From: CAWIJK01 sp963836375
GTDB lineage: Bacteria > Actinomycetota > Acidimicrobiia > Acidimicrobiales > RAAP-2
Assembly (NCBI GenBank): GCA_963836375.1
Contig: CAWIJK010000004.1
Location: forward strand, 124,001-188,000
Reading direction: 5' to 3'
DNA length: 64,000 bases
Both the position numbers and the translations under genes were made by a program. Under the pieces are notes generated by a model. The model saw only the letters and a program-made list of their open reading frames with translations. It was not told the DNA's origin and did no database searches. Position 1 is the stretch's first letter, and the number at the start of each line of letters is the position of its first letter. Shown here one piece after another: positions 24,937-33,083 of the stretch.

Positions 24937-26136
24937 TCAGTGGTGGAGGGACAGATAGGCCGCCGCCTGGGAACCGACGAGGTCGACCAGGTTGCCCATC
25001 GCCAGATTCGGGTCGTCGACGTGGAGCCCCCAGGAGGCCCCCGGGAAGGGGTTGGCGCTGAACGCCGGGGCATGGCCTTGGCGCTCGACCAGCAAGACCC
25101 GGTGGCCCGAGGCGACGACGCACCGGGCCGAGTAGCCGTCGACGTATTCGATCCAGGGGGTCGACGAGGTGGGCGGGTCCGGTCCGAAGACCCCTCGGGT
25201 CGTGCTGCCGGCGACGTCCTGGGTGGCCAGCCGGGTCCGGTACATGGCGAGCAGGTGCCCACTACCCCCGGCCAGGCTGGCCGGGTTGGTGCAGATGTCC
25301 TCGACGGCACGACCGTCGATCTCCCCCAGCGCGAACTTGCCGAACTTCGCCCCCGAGGACGGCACCCGGGCGTAGGCGTTGTAGTCGACCACGCAGCCCG
25401 TCTGGGTCGGCGACTGGCAGGGTCCGATGGTCTTGAGGGGTCCGAACCCGTGCTTATAGACGGCGAGGTCGGCACCCGTGATGATCGCCGACACGAGCAG
25501 CCTGCGCACGTCGGGCACCTGATCGATGTGCTGGGTCAGGAGTCTTGCCAGGAGGCCTGACCCCTCCGAATGGCCGATCAGGACGACGCCCCGACCGTCG
25601 TTGTAGTGCTCCAGGTAGTCCCTCCAGGCGCTGAGCACGCTGTCATAGGCGACCGCTGACGCTCTCAGCTGGTCTGCAGCGCCGCTCGCCTCTCCGGTGT
25701 CCTCCCGGTACATCGGAGCGAAGACCCGACAGTCCTGTGAGAAAGGGGACGCTTCCAACTGGGCGATGGCCGTCTCTTGGGGGTCGACCTGGAGGTTGGC
25801 GTTGGCCGTCGTCTGGTGGGTGATGTTGGGGTAGACGTAGAAGCAGTCGATCGCCGGATCCTTCGACGGCTGGTAGTCGACCTCGTGACGTGCCCCGTCG
25901 GGTTGGACGACGGTGGTGTCGAGCGACTCTGTGCAGGGATCGTCGGCCTGCCCGGGACGACAGAGCCAGACGGTTCCGGCGGCGTCAGGTCCGGGCTGGG
26001 CGGCACCACCGGTGCTCACACCGGTCATGAGCCCGGCCGCGACCGTCAAACAGAAGGCTGCGCAGGCTGCTGCTCTTCGCGTTCGGGCACGATGCATCCT
26101 GCGCGCCCTGTCGATCGGGGTCGGCCTTCGACCCAT
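24937..26136 (-). CDS. Secreted DUF3089-family alpha/beta hydrolase
   Basis: This 399-residue protein has a basic N-terminus and a hydrophobic segment (CAAFCLTVAAGLMTGVSTGGAA) ending in an Ala-rich cleavage-like site, so it is likely exported. The mature part shows VWLCRPG, the family marker DCFYVYPNI, the nucleophile elbow GHSEGSG and a C-terminal LHVDDPNLAMGNLV with the probable His pair. DUF3089 (PF11288) proteins are hydrolases common in actinobacteria, of unknown substrate. AGGGG lies seven bases before ATG 26136; ATG 26097 would also keep the signal peptide. It is convergent with aconitase. Confidence 0.83.
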   Translation of the reverse strand: MGRRPTPIDRARRMHRARTRRAAACAAFCLTVAAGLMTGVSTGGAAQPGPDAAGTVWLCRPGQADDPCTESLDTTVVQPDGARHEVDYQPSKDPAIDCFYVYPNITHQTTANANLQVDPQETAIAQLEASPFSQDCRVFAPMYREDTGEASGAADQLRASAVAYDSVLSAWRDYLEHYNDGRGVVLIGHSEGSGLLARLLTQHIDQVPDVRRLLVSAIITGADLAVYKHGFGPLKTIGPCQSPTQTGCVVDYNAYARVPSSGAKFGKFALGEIDGRAVEDICTNPASLAGGSGHLLAMYRTRLATQDVAGSTTRGVFGPDPPTSSTPWIEYVDGYSARCVVASGHRVLLVERQGHAPAFSANPFPGASWGLHVDDPNLAMGNLVDLVGSQAAAYLSLHH

Positions 26137-26289
26137 TAGGTGGCCCCTCGGTCAGCCCGGTTGGAGAGGGAACTCGGGTTGGCGCGACGAGGGCTACGGC
26201 TCCGGTCACGGCAGCGGTTGGGCTCGGTGGGCGTCGCGTTCCTGATCGCCTGTGGCACCGCTGCCGGACTCTCGTGGGTGCTTGAACGA

Positions 26290-26739
26290 CTAACGGTCAT
26301 GATCGACCCGGCACGCGGGCGTCCCCGCGGGCAGGCGGTGACGATGACGGGCGACCAGAGGGTAGAGCAATCCGGCCACCCACCGACCCGGCGCAACAAG
26401 GACAGCGGTGCCGAGCCACCGCCAGGGCGCCCGACAGGCCCGAAGGGCCTTGCCGATCGCCCGTTCAGCGTCAAAGAGATCGCCATGGGCGTCGACCCAC
26501 CAAGCCGAGACGCTCACTTGTTCGGTCGTGAGGCCCAGGCACTGCAAACCATCGGTGCCGAGCTTCTGCCAGGGCACCGCCGCCTGACTCGCGTCGGGCC
26601 ATCGGCGTGCGACCCAGTTCGCCGACGATGTGCAGAAGCCGCAGTCGCCGTCGAAGATCAGAAGGCTACCGACGCCCGACCCTGATCTCGAATTCCGGGG
26701 TGCGTTCAACGTTTTCCCTACTCGCCTCCGCTGGAGCAT
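26290..26739 (-). CDS. DCC-family (DUF393) thiol-disulfide oxidoreductase-like protein
   Basis: About 149 residues. The diagnostic motif is LLIFDGDCGFCTSSANW, with the CxxC pair at the start of a helix as in the DCC family, followed by WQKLGTDGLQCLGLT and a C-terminal VARHRHRLPAG tail. The frame is open further upstream (to 26826), but those residues look non-coding; ATG 26739 is a tentative start and has no clear ribosome-binding site. The family is thought to act in thiol redox chemistry, though few members are characterised. It is on the same strand as the DUF3089 gene, 153 bp upstream of it. Confidence 0.72.
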   Translation of the reverse strand: MLQRRRVGKTLNAPRNSRSGSGVGSLLIFDGDCGFCTSSANWVARRWPDASQAAVPWQKLGTDGLQCLGLTTEQVSVSAWWVDAHGDLFDAERAIGKALRACRAPWRWLGTAVLVAPGRWVAGLLYPLVARHRHRLPAGTPACRVDHDR

Positions 26740-27171
26740 CGAATGGCTGCGCCGGCGCCCATCTTTGCAGAAGAGTCCTCGAGCGCAGTCGGGCCGGCTC
26801 TCGGAGCCGCCTCGTCGACGTGACATCGAACGGGGTCGACGGCTTTGGGGCGGCCAGCGGTGATCTCGACGGCGACCAGGTGGAGAAGGTCGGGCGTGAG
26901 ATCGCTCCGTTGAGCCAATTGCCGGAGATCTGTGTCGGAACCCCCACTGTCAGTCGAACCCCGGTCAAGAGCGGGCGGCCCTACGGCCCCGTGGGCGGCC
27001 GGTGATGCGACGCCTCCTCCCCGAGCTGGTGAGGAGGCCGGAGCAACACGGCCACCACCACATGACGGGAAGCGCCACATCGGGCGTCGGGACGCTCGCT
27101 AGTGACGAGTCCGAGGCCTCCCGATGGTCGTCCCCGGCACCAGGGACGAGTGACCAGACAGACTGGCAGCC
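26740..27171. other. Intergenic region of about 430 bp
   Basis: I see no supported gene. Two hairpins are visible: GCCTCCTC with GAGGAGGC (about 27010-27036), and GTCGTCCC with GGGACGA (about 27127-27150), the latter shortly before the cyclase start. Codon bias on either strand is weak. Confidence 0.5.
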
Positions 27172-28485
27172 GTGGACACGATCCCGGAGACGAAGTACGC
27201 CCAGACCGCGGACGGAACCCACATCGCCTACCAGGTGGTGGGGGGAGGTCCTATCGACGTCCTGGTTGCCAGAGGGAACCATTACCCGATCGACATGATG
27301 TGGGAAGAGCCCCATCTCGTCCGTTTCTTAGACAGGCTGTCGACCTTCTGTCGTCACATTTGGTTTGACCCCCGGGGCACCGGTGCGTCAGACAGGATCG
27401 CCTCGGAGGAGGGTCGCCTGTCGGAGAGCATGGTCGACGACATGATGACGGTCTTGGACGCAGTGGGCTCCGAGCAGGCGGCCGTGATCGGCCTTCAAGC
27501 ACCTCAGCCTTTGTTGTTTGCCGCGACACACCCGGCACGCACCAGTGCTCTCGTCTTGGTCGATGTTCCCGTTGTGATCCGGCAGTGCGACGACAATCCT
27601 GGCGGGCTCACCACAGAGGAGATAGAGGATCGCGTCGCGGCGGGGACGATGTTTCCCCTCGAGCTGATGGCCCCGAGTCTGGTCAACGATCAGCGATTCG
27701 GGGCCTGGTTCGGGAGGGCTTCAAGGCTGGTCATGACCCCAGCGGACCAGGCCTGGCGAGCCGGCGCAACGATGTTGCTGGATCTACGCCCCGCCTTGCC
27801 CGCGATCCAGACGCCCACCCTGGTCATCGCCGGTTCGCGACGGCGCATGTCCGCTGCCCAGCGCATCGTCGCAGAGCGCGTGGCTGGCGCCAGCTTGATC
27901 GAGATGGATACGGGTGACCTCCTCTTTTTCGTAGGGGATACCGGCCCATGGCTCGACGCTATTGAAGAGTTTCTGACGGGCAAGCTCACCACTCGCGATG
28001 TCGATCGCGTCTTGGCCACCGTGCTCTTCACCGATGTGGTCGGCTCGACTGAGCACGCGGCTCGCCTCGGTGACCGTCGCTGGACCGAACTGCTCGCCAC
28101 GCATGACGCGATTGTTAGATCAGAACTGGAGCGGTTCCGGGGTCGGGAAGTCAAGTCAACCGGCGATGGCGTGCTGGCGACCTTCGATGGACCTGGGCGA
28201 GCGATCCGGTGCGCGCAATCCGTGCGGGATGCGTTGCGCCCGTTGGGTATCGAGATCCGCGCAGGATTGCACAGTGGTGAGATTGACCTTCGTGGCGCGG
28301 ACGTGGGAGGAATTGCCGTACACATCGGAGCCCGAGTTGCTGCGGCTGCTGAAGCCGGTGAGGTTCTCGTCTCCCGCACCGTCTGCGACCTTGTCTCGGG
28401 ATCGGGAATCGAATTCGAGGACCGAGGGCAGCACGACCTGAGGGGCGTGCCGGGCTCGTGGAACCTCTTCTCGGTGAAGGGTTGA
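27172..28485 (+). CDS. Alpha/beta-hydrolase-like sensor fused to a class III adenylate cyclase
   Basis: This 437-residue protein combines an N-terminal alpha/beta-hydrolase domain (residues about 1-270, DPRGTGASDR oxyanion region) with a C-terminal class III nucleotide cyclase (residues about 280-437). Cyclase motifs are VLFTDVVGST with the metal-binding Asp, EVKSTGDGVLATFD and HIGARVAAAAEAGEVLVS. The layout matches mycobacterial Rv1900c-type cyclases. The usual nucleophile elbow GxSxG is GLQAP here (AAVIGLQAPQPLLF), so the first domain should not hydrolyse esters and may be a ligand sensor. The GTG start has no clear ribosome-binding site; codon use is less biased than in neighbours. Confidence 0.88.
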   Translation: MDTIPETKYAQTADGTHIAYQVVGGGPIDVLVARGNHYPIDMMWEEPHLVRFLDRLSTFCRHIWFDPRGTGASDRIASEEGRLSESMVDDMMTVLDAVGSEQAAVIGLQAPQPLLFAATHPARTSALVLVDVPVVIRQCDDNPGGLTTEEIEDRVAAGTMFPLELMAPSLVNDQRFGAWFGRASRLVMTPADQAWRAGATMLLDLRPALPAIQTPTLVIAGSRRRMSAAQRIVAERVAGASLIEMDTGDLLFFVGDTGPWLDAIEEFLTGKLTTRDVDRVLATVLFTDVVGSTEHAARLGDRRWTELLATHDAIVRSELERFRGREVKSTGDGVLATFDGPGRAIRCAQSVRDALRPLGIEIRAGLHSGEIDLRGADVGGIAVHIGARVAAAAEAGEVLVSRTVCDLVSGSGIEFEDRGQHDLRGVPGSWNLFSVKG

Positions 28486-28571
28486 TCCTTCCGATCTCGC
28501 GCCCAATCCACAAAAGCAGGCCGAGGCGACGGTCACGGAACTCCGCAATGCCCGATGAGTGGATGGAGTCC

Positions 28572-28830
28572 ATGCGGACGTGCACCATCGTGGTCGAGCC
28601 GCAGGAGGCCACGGGTACTGCGCGTCCGTGCCCGCCCTGCTTGGCTGCTTCACCCGTGGCGACTCGATCGAGCAGTGCCGCCAGCGGGCGGCGGAGTCCA
28701 TAGAGGTTCACATTGCCGGCCGCCGATGGCGAACCAGTGCCCGTGGAACTCGGGGCAGCCAGAGCTCCTGACAATCACCGTGGCCGCATCGTCGGGGCGA
28801 CGGTCTTGGGCGCACCGAGAAGGGCAGTAG
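28572..28830 (+). pseudogene. Decayed HicB-family antitoxin gene
   Basis: Pieces of one HicB protein are spread over three frames: MRTCTIVVEPQE (from 28572), then GYCASVPALLGCFTRGDSIE to ESIEVHIAG, then AADGEPVPVEL, then PELLTITVAA ending at a stop at 28830. At least three indels separate them, so this is real decay rather than a single sequencing slip. No HicA toxin gene follows. It lies between the cyclase gene and a tRNA, in a stretch of mixed origin. Confidence 0.72.
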
Positions 28831-28868
28831 TGGCGCTCAAGGGAGTGCGATCACTCGTGTTAGATGCA

Positions 28869-28892
28869 GTGGGGACGGAGGTGGGGACGGAG
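28869..28892. repeat. 12-bp tandem duplication of the tRNA 3' end
   Basis: GTGGGGACGGAG occurs at 28869-28880 and again at 28881-28892. On the minus strand the second copy is the end of the T-arm, the acceptor 3' strand and the discriminator of the tRNA, and the first copy follows directly. Integrases that use tRNA 3' ends leave such duplications. Confidence 0.6.
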
Positions 28893-28955
28893 GGGATCGA
28901 ACCCTCACTGGGGGCGGTTTAAGCGCCCTGCCTCTACCAATTGGGCTACGTCCCC
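28882..28955 (-). tRNA. Class I tRNA with UAA (Leu) anticodon
   Basis: The cloverleaf is perfect: acceptor GGGGACG with CGTCCCC, D-arm GCC-CAATTGGTAGA-GGC, anticodon stem GGGCG/CGCCC, loop CTTAAAC with anticodon TAA, a 5-nt variable loop CCAGT, T-arm GAGGG-TTCGATC-CCCTC and discriminator A. UAA reads the leucine codon UUA. Bacterial tRNA-Leu always has a long variable arm; this one is short, so the body belongs to another amino acid. The loop itself is identical to that of the Streptomyces bldA tRNA. CCA is not encoded. Charging identity is unknown. Confidence 0.8.
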
Positions 28956-29085
28956 CGTGTCGCTCGAAAACCGACCAGCGTCCGCACCCCCTTCGTGCCG
29001 TCGAGCCCGGCAAATCCTACGGCCTCCGTCCCGTCCCGCCCGCCGGGGGACGGGCGGCTTGTCCGGCCGCAGCGGCGGGCCCGAG

Positions 29086-30627
29086 TCAGGTGGGCGGCTC
29101 GACCGACGCCGTGGCCCACGCCGACAGCTCCTGGTCGCGGGGCCGGTCGACCACGCCCCCGTCGGGGCCGAAGAGCATCGTCGCCCGTCGTTCGTCGTCC
29201 CACGCCGGCCAGCGCCCGATGCCGTCGTGCGACGGGTCGCCGGTGTGGGCGAAGGCCAGCCACGCGTGGTGCATCCGGGCCGAGAGGTCCTCGGCTTCTC
29301 GGCCCCCGCCGGCGAAGGCGGCGATCAGCGGGCGGTGCAGGGCACCGAAGACGAAGGGGATCTCGAGGGCATGGCACGATCCCAGCTCGCCGCCGAAGGC
29401 GGGGGTCTCCCAGGTGAAGAGGTAGACGAACGTGTTGGACTGGTGCTTGCGCTGCGCGGCCGCCGTCTTGAGTGACGGCCAGCGGAACACCAGGTCCGAA
29501 CCCATGGCGACCCACAGGTCGCGGGGCCGGACCGACTCGCCCCGGGCGGCCCGGACGTCGCGGTAGGTGGTGATCAGGCGGTCGACGTCGGCACCCGGAG
29601 CGGCCCGGCGCATCCAGCGGTCGAGACCCTCGTCGTCGAGGTCGGCCAGCCGCGGGTCGCCCAGCGCGAAGAGGCTCAGCTCGTCCCTCGTCGTCCCGAT
29701 GAGCAGGGGAACCGGCGCCCCCGCGCCCTCGGCCACCGCCTCGAGGGGGTGGCGGGGCAGGTAGGCCCCGTCGACCACCGGGAGGAAGGGCAGGGGGAGC
29801 TGCCCGGGGTCCGGCGGCTGGTTCTGCATCCTCTGGGTGGCGGCGACCAGGTCGTCGGCGGGCACGTCTTCGAGCACCCGGCGGGTCAGCTCGCCGATCC
29901 CGAGTTCCTTGGCCAACTCGTCCCCTCGGTGCCGGGCGCGCTCGAGCGTCTGGGTGTAGGCGGGTCCGCTCTCGACCGCCGCCCGGTGAAACAGGCCCCG
30001 GGCGGCGGGGAGGGCGAGCAGCGTCGACACGCTCATGGCGCCGGCCGATTCGCCGAAGACGGTCACGTTGCCCGGGTCCCCGCCGAACGCACCGATGCAG
30101 TCTCGGACCCAGCCCAGAGCGGCCACCTGGTCCATCAACCCCCAGTTCCCCACCTCGTCGGGCTCGGTCGAGCCCTCGACGGCGGCGGGGTGGCCGAGGA
30201 AGCCCAGGGCGCCCAGGCGGTAGTTGAAGGTGACGACGACCACGTTGCCGTGCCTGGCCAGTTCGCCGCCGCGGTAGAGGAGGAACGAGCCGCTACCCGA
30301 GGTGAAGCCGCCGCCGTGGATCCACACCATGACCGGTCGTCGCCCGTCGTCGAGACCCGGGGTCCACACGTTGAGCGAGAGGCAGTCCTCGCTGTGCTCG
30401 GTCGGGTCGCCCGGGATGGTGAGCCCGGCCACCGGGGGGGACTGGGGGGCGATCGGCCCGAATTCGTCGGCCGGGCGGATGCCGGTCCAGGGCTCGGGGG
30501 GCTGGGGGGGCCGCCAGCGCAGGGGCCCGACCGGGGCCCGGGCGTAGGGGATCCCCGAGTACACCCACAGGCCCGAGCGCTCCACCCCCCGGACCCGGCC
30601 ACCGCGGACCTCGACGACACCGTCCAT
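29086..30627 (-). CDS. Type B carboxylesterase
   Basis: A 513-residue carboxylesterase/para-nitrobenzyl esterase of the PF00135 family. Motifs: YSGIPYARAPVGPLRWRPPQ, EDCLSLNVW, the oxyanion HGGGF, nucleophile GESAGA, acid-region TRDELSLF and the catalytic His in CHALEIPFVF. There is no signal peptide, so it is cytoplasmic. The protein is full length. TAGGGT lies exactly six bases before the ATG, so transcription is probably leaderless. It diverges from the NlpC/P60 gene; the 126 bp between them hold both promoters. Confidence 0.92.
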   Translation of the reverse strand: MDGVVEVRGGRVRGVERSGLWVYSGIPYARAPVGPLRWRPPQPPEPWTGIRPADEFGPIAPQSPPVAGLTIPGDPTEHSEDCLSLNVWTPGLDDGRRPVMVWIHGGGFTSGSGSFLLYRGGELARHGNVVVVTFNYRLGALGFLGHPAAVEGSTEPDEVGNWGLMDQVAALGWVRDCIGAFGGDPGNVTVFGESAGAMSVSTLLALPAARGLFHRAAVESGPAYTQTLERARHRGDELAKELGIGELTRRVLEDVPADDLVAATQRMQNQPPDPGQLPLPFLPVVDGAYLPRHPLEAVAEGAGAPVPLLIGTTRDELSLFALGDPRLADLDDEGLDRWMRRAAPGADVDRLITTYRDVRAARGESVRPRDLWVAMGSDLVFRWPSLKTAAAQRKHQSNTFVYLFTWETPAFGGELGSCHALEIPFVFGALHRPLIAAFAGGGREAEDLSARMHHAWLAFAHTGDPSHDGIGRWPAWDDERRATMLFGPDGGVVDRPRDQELSAWATASVEPPT

Positions 30628-30633
30628 GAAGGC

Positions 30634-30639
30634 ACCCTA
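30634..30639 (-). promoter_or_regulatory. -10 box of the carboxylesterase gene, leaderless
   Basis: On the minus strand TAGGGT is followed by six bases and ATG 30627. Confidence 0.55.
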
Positions 30640-30717
30640 AAGGATCAGTGGGCCTTCCGACCGGGCCGCCCAGGCACGCCCCGGGGCGCCAAGCTGGGGA
30701 TTTACCCCAAGTATCCC

Positions 30718-30746
30718 TTGGCAGGTGTGCGGCCAGCGTTTACTGT
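30718..30746 (+). promoter_or_regulatory. Promoter of the NlpC/P60 gene
   Basis: TTGGCA (30718-30723), 17 nt, TACTGT (30741-30746), then 7 nt to GTG 30754. This is a near-consensus housekeeping promoter giving a leaderless transcript. Confidence 0.6.
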
Positions 30747-30753
30747 TACGCAA

Positions 30754-32109
30754 GTGGCTGCTGTGAATTGTCGGAGCACGCGCCGCTCCCTCCCGCACGT
30801 CGTTGTGGCCGGGGCTGCAGCGATCGCCCTCGCCGCCGCCTGCCCGGCGGCGGCGTCGGCGGCGCCTGCGGGCACGACCACGAGCACCACGGCCGCCTCG
30901 GGCTCGGCCCCCTCGTCCTCCCAGATCAGCGCCACCCAGGCCCAGGTCAACGGGATCGAGGCCACTATCGCCGGCGAGCAGAAGCAATCGGCCGTCTTGG
31001 ACCAGCAGTACGGCGCGGCGGTTCAGCAGCTCCAGACCGTCCACACCCAGCTGGCGGCCACCGCCACCGCCCTCACCCAGACCAAGGCCACCATCGTCAA
31101 GGACCGCGCCGTCCTGGCCTCCGACGCCGTCAACGCCTACATCTACGCCACCCCCGAGACCCAGATCGCCTCGATCTTCGACACGCCGGCCTCGAGCTCC
31201 GACGCCCGCAGCGAGTACGAGTCGAGCGTGGCCGGGGACCTCGACGCCGCCCAGGCGGCCCTCCTGGCCGAACAAGCGAAACTGGCCTCGACCGAGAGCC
31301 AGCAGCAGTCCGAGGAACGCCAGGCCGCGCTCGCCGCCACCTCGGCCCAGACCCTCGAGGCGCAGAACGCCCAGGCCCAGGCGGCGGCCCAGGCGACCTT
31401 GAACCAGGTCCAAGGGACGCTCGCCCAAGAGGTGGCCGCCGCAGCCGAGGCCCAGGCCCAGGCCCAGGCGGCCGCGGCGGCGGCCGCCCACAACGCCAGC
31501 CAGGCCCAGACGGCGGCCCAGGCCGCGGCCAGCGCCGCCGGGGTGGCCGGGGCGGTCGGCGGGGCCGGGGCCGCCGCGGCGGCCACCAACGCCGCCAACC
31601 AGGCCGCGGCGGCGGCCTCGGGGAGCGGGTCCTCGGGCTCCGCCGGCTCGGGCGGGACCACGAGCTCGGGGGGCACCAGCCCGCCGCCGGTGGTGACCGC
31701 GGGCAACGTCGGGCCGAGCGGGGCGACCAACGGTCCGGGCAACGCGGCGGTCGCCGCCGCCATCTCCCAGCTCGGGGTCCCCTACCAGTGGGGGGGCACC
31801 TCGCCGGGCACCGGGTTCGACTGCTCCGGGCTCACCCAGTGGGCCTGGGCCCAGGCCGGGGTGTCGATCCCGAGGACGGCGGCCGAGCAGAGCGCGGCCG
31901 TCCCGGCCGTCCCGCTCTCGGCCCTCGAACCGGGCGACCTCCTCTTCTATTTCAACCTCGACGGGGACGACACGATCGACCACGTGGTGATGTACGTGGG
32001 CTCGGGCCCCTACGGGAGCCAGACCGTGATCCAGGCCCCCTACACGGGGACCACGGTCTCGTACTCCCCCGTCTACACCCAGGGGCTGGTGGGGGCCGGG
32101 CGCCCCTGA
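30754..32109 (+). CDS. Secreted NlpC/P60 cell-wall hydrolase with coiled-coil domain
   Basis: The 451-residue protein has a signal peptide (VVVAGAAAIALAAACPAAASAAPA), a long Ala/Gln-rich coiled coil (residues about 55-260), a Gly/Ser-rich linker and a C-terminal NlpC/P60 endopeptidase domain. The catalytic Cys is in TGFDCSGLTQWAW and the His in DTIDHVVMYVGSG. It has the architecture of RipA/CwlO-type D,L-endopeptidases that cut peptidoglycan stem peptides during division, where the coiled coil keeps the enzyme inactive until bound by an FtsEX-like partner. Start GTG 30754 is fixed by the promoter; GTG 30763 is three codons later. Confidence 0.9.
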   Translation: MAAVNCRSTRRSLPHVVVAGAAAIALAAACPAAASAAPAGTTTSTTAASGSAPSSSQISATQAQVNGIEATIAGEQKQSAVLDQQYGAAVQQLQTVHTQLAATATALTQTKATIVKDRAVLASDAVNAYIYATPETQIASIFDTPASSSDARSEYESSVAGDLDAAQAALLAEQAKLASTESQQQSEERQAALAATSAQTLEAQNAQAQAAAQATLNQVQGTLAQEVAAAAEAQAQAQAAAAAAAHNASQAQTAAQAAASAAGVAGAVGGAGAAAAATNAANQAAAAASGSGSSGSAGSGGTTSSGGTSPPPVVTAGNVGPSGATNGPGNAAVAAAISQLGVPYQWGGTSPGTGFDCSGLTQWAWAQAGVSIPRTAAEQSAAVPAVPLSALEPGDLLFYFNLDGDDTIDHVVMYVGSGPYGSQTVIQAPYTGTTVSYSPVYTQGLVGAGRP

Positions 32110-32186
32110 CCACGCTTGGCCGCACCCCGCAGCCGGGGTCGGCACGGCGCCTCTCAGGCACCGGGAGCGGCCCCGGCCCGGCTCGG

Positions 32187-32192
32187 TACGAT
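32187..32192 (+). promoter_or_regulatory. -10 box of the acyltransferase gene, leaderless
   Basis: TACGAT, six bases, then GTG 32199; this decides the start inside a much longer open frame. Confidence 0.58.
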
Positions 32193-32198
32193 GGACCG

Positions 32199-33083
32199 GT
32201 GGCACCGGCGCGGAGGGAAGTTGCGACCAGGGCTCGCCCCTCCACCGACATCGTGCCGATCCGGGTCACCACCGAGGAGCCCCAGCCGCCCGACGACCCC
32301 CGCCTCTCCGACGTCGACGAGTGGGGCCGGTCCGAGCACATGCGGGCCCTGGTGCGCCAGCTCTACGACCCGCTCTACGCGAAGTGGCTCCGCGTCGAGT
32401 GGGAGGGGCTCGAGAAGATCCCGACTGACGGCGGGGCGCTCTTGGTGGCCAACCACGCCGGGGCCATCCCGTCTGACGCCCCGGTGATCATGCACGGCAT
32501 CGAAAAGGAGCTCGGCCGGCCCGTCTACGGGATGGCCGACTACTTCTTCCGCACCGTCCCCGTCCTGGGCACCCTGTGGGCCCGGGCCGGCGGGGTCTCG
32601 GCCACCCCGGACAACGCCTACCGGCTGCTCCACGACCAGCACCAGCTGGCATTGGTGTTCCCCGAGGGCACCAAGGGACCGTCGAAGTCCTTCACCGACC
32701 GCTACCAGCTGCGACGCTTCGGGCGGGGCGGCTTCGTCGAGATCGCCATGCGGGCCGGGGTCCCGGTGATCCCGATCGCCGTCGTCGGCTCCGAAGAGGC
32801 CATGCCGATCGTGCTTAGGCTCCCGGCGCTCGCCCGGGCGCTCAAGGTGCCGTACTTCCCGATCACCGCCAACCTCTTGGCCTTCGGCCCGCTCGGGTTC
32901 CCGATACCGTTCCCGGCCAAGTTCAAGCTGCGGGTGCTCGACCCGATCACCTTCGACGTCCCCGCCGACCAGGAGCGCTACTCGAAGAGCCGGGTCATGG
33001 ACGAGGCCGAGAAGATCCGGGGCCAGCTCCAAGAGACGCTCTACGAGATGTTGCGCGACCGGCGCAGCGTCTGGTTCGGCTGA
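32199..33083 (+). CDS. PlsC-like 1-acylglycerol-phosphate acyltransferase family protein
   Basis: About 294 residues. The acyltransferase block I NHAGAIPSD fits the NHX4D catalytic motif, and FPEGTKG is block III. The N-terminal 60 residues are charged (TEEPQPPDDPRLSDVDEWGRSEHMRALVRQLYDPL). There is no clear transmembrane helix, but hydrophobic patches suggest a peripheral membrane enzyme. The next gene, an NAD-epimerase, overlaps its stop (TGATG). The same pair is conserved in mycobacteria (Rv0502 and Rv0501), so the two proteins probably act together in a lipid or glycolipid pathway. The acyl donor and acceptor are unknown. Confidence 0.86.
   Translation: MAPARREVATRARPSTDIVPIRVTTEEPQPPDDPRLSDVDEWGRSEHMRALVRQLYDPLYAKWLRVEWEGLEKIPTDGGALLVANHAGAIPSDAPVIMHGIEKELGRPVYGMADYFFRTVPVLGTLWARAGGVSATPDNAYRLLHDQHQLALVFPEGTKGPSKSFTDRYQLRRFGRGGFVEIAMRAGVPVIPIAVVGSEEAMPIVLRLPALARALKVPYFPITANLLAFGPLGFPIPFPAKFKLRVLDPITFDVPADQERYSKSRVMDEAEKIRGQLQETLYEMLRDRRSVWFG

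Noticed and set aside
26718..27080. Possible minus-strand gene of 120 codons in the gap before the cyclase
   Set aside because: No ribosome-binding site, no -10 box, no recognisable domain and no coding bias.
28713..28922. Separate small ORF after hicB
   Set aside because: It is one of the frames of the decayed hicB followed by antisense tRNA sequence.
30628..30753. c-di-AMP (ydaO) riboswitch before the NlpC/P60 gene
   Set aside because: Such riboswitches precede similar genes elsewhere, but here the promoter places the RNA start at the start codon, leaving no leader; only a 4-bp GGGG/CCCC hairpin is seen.
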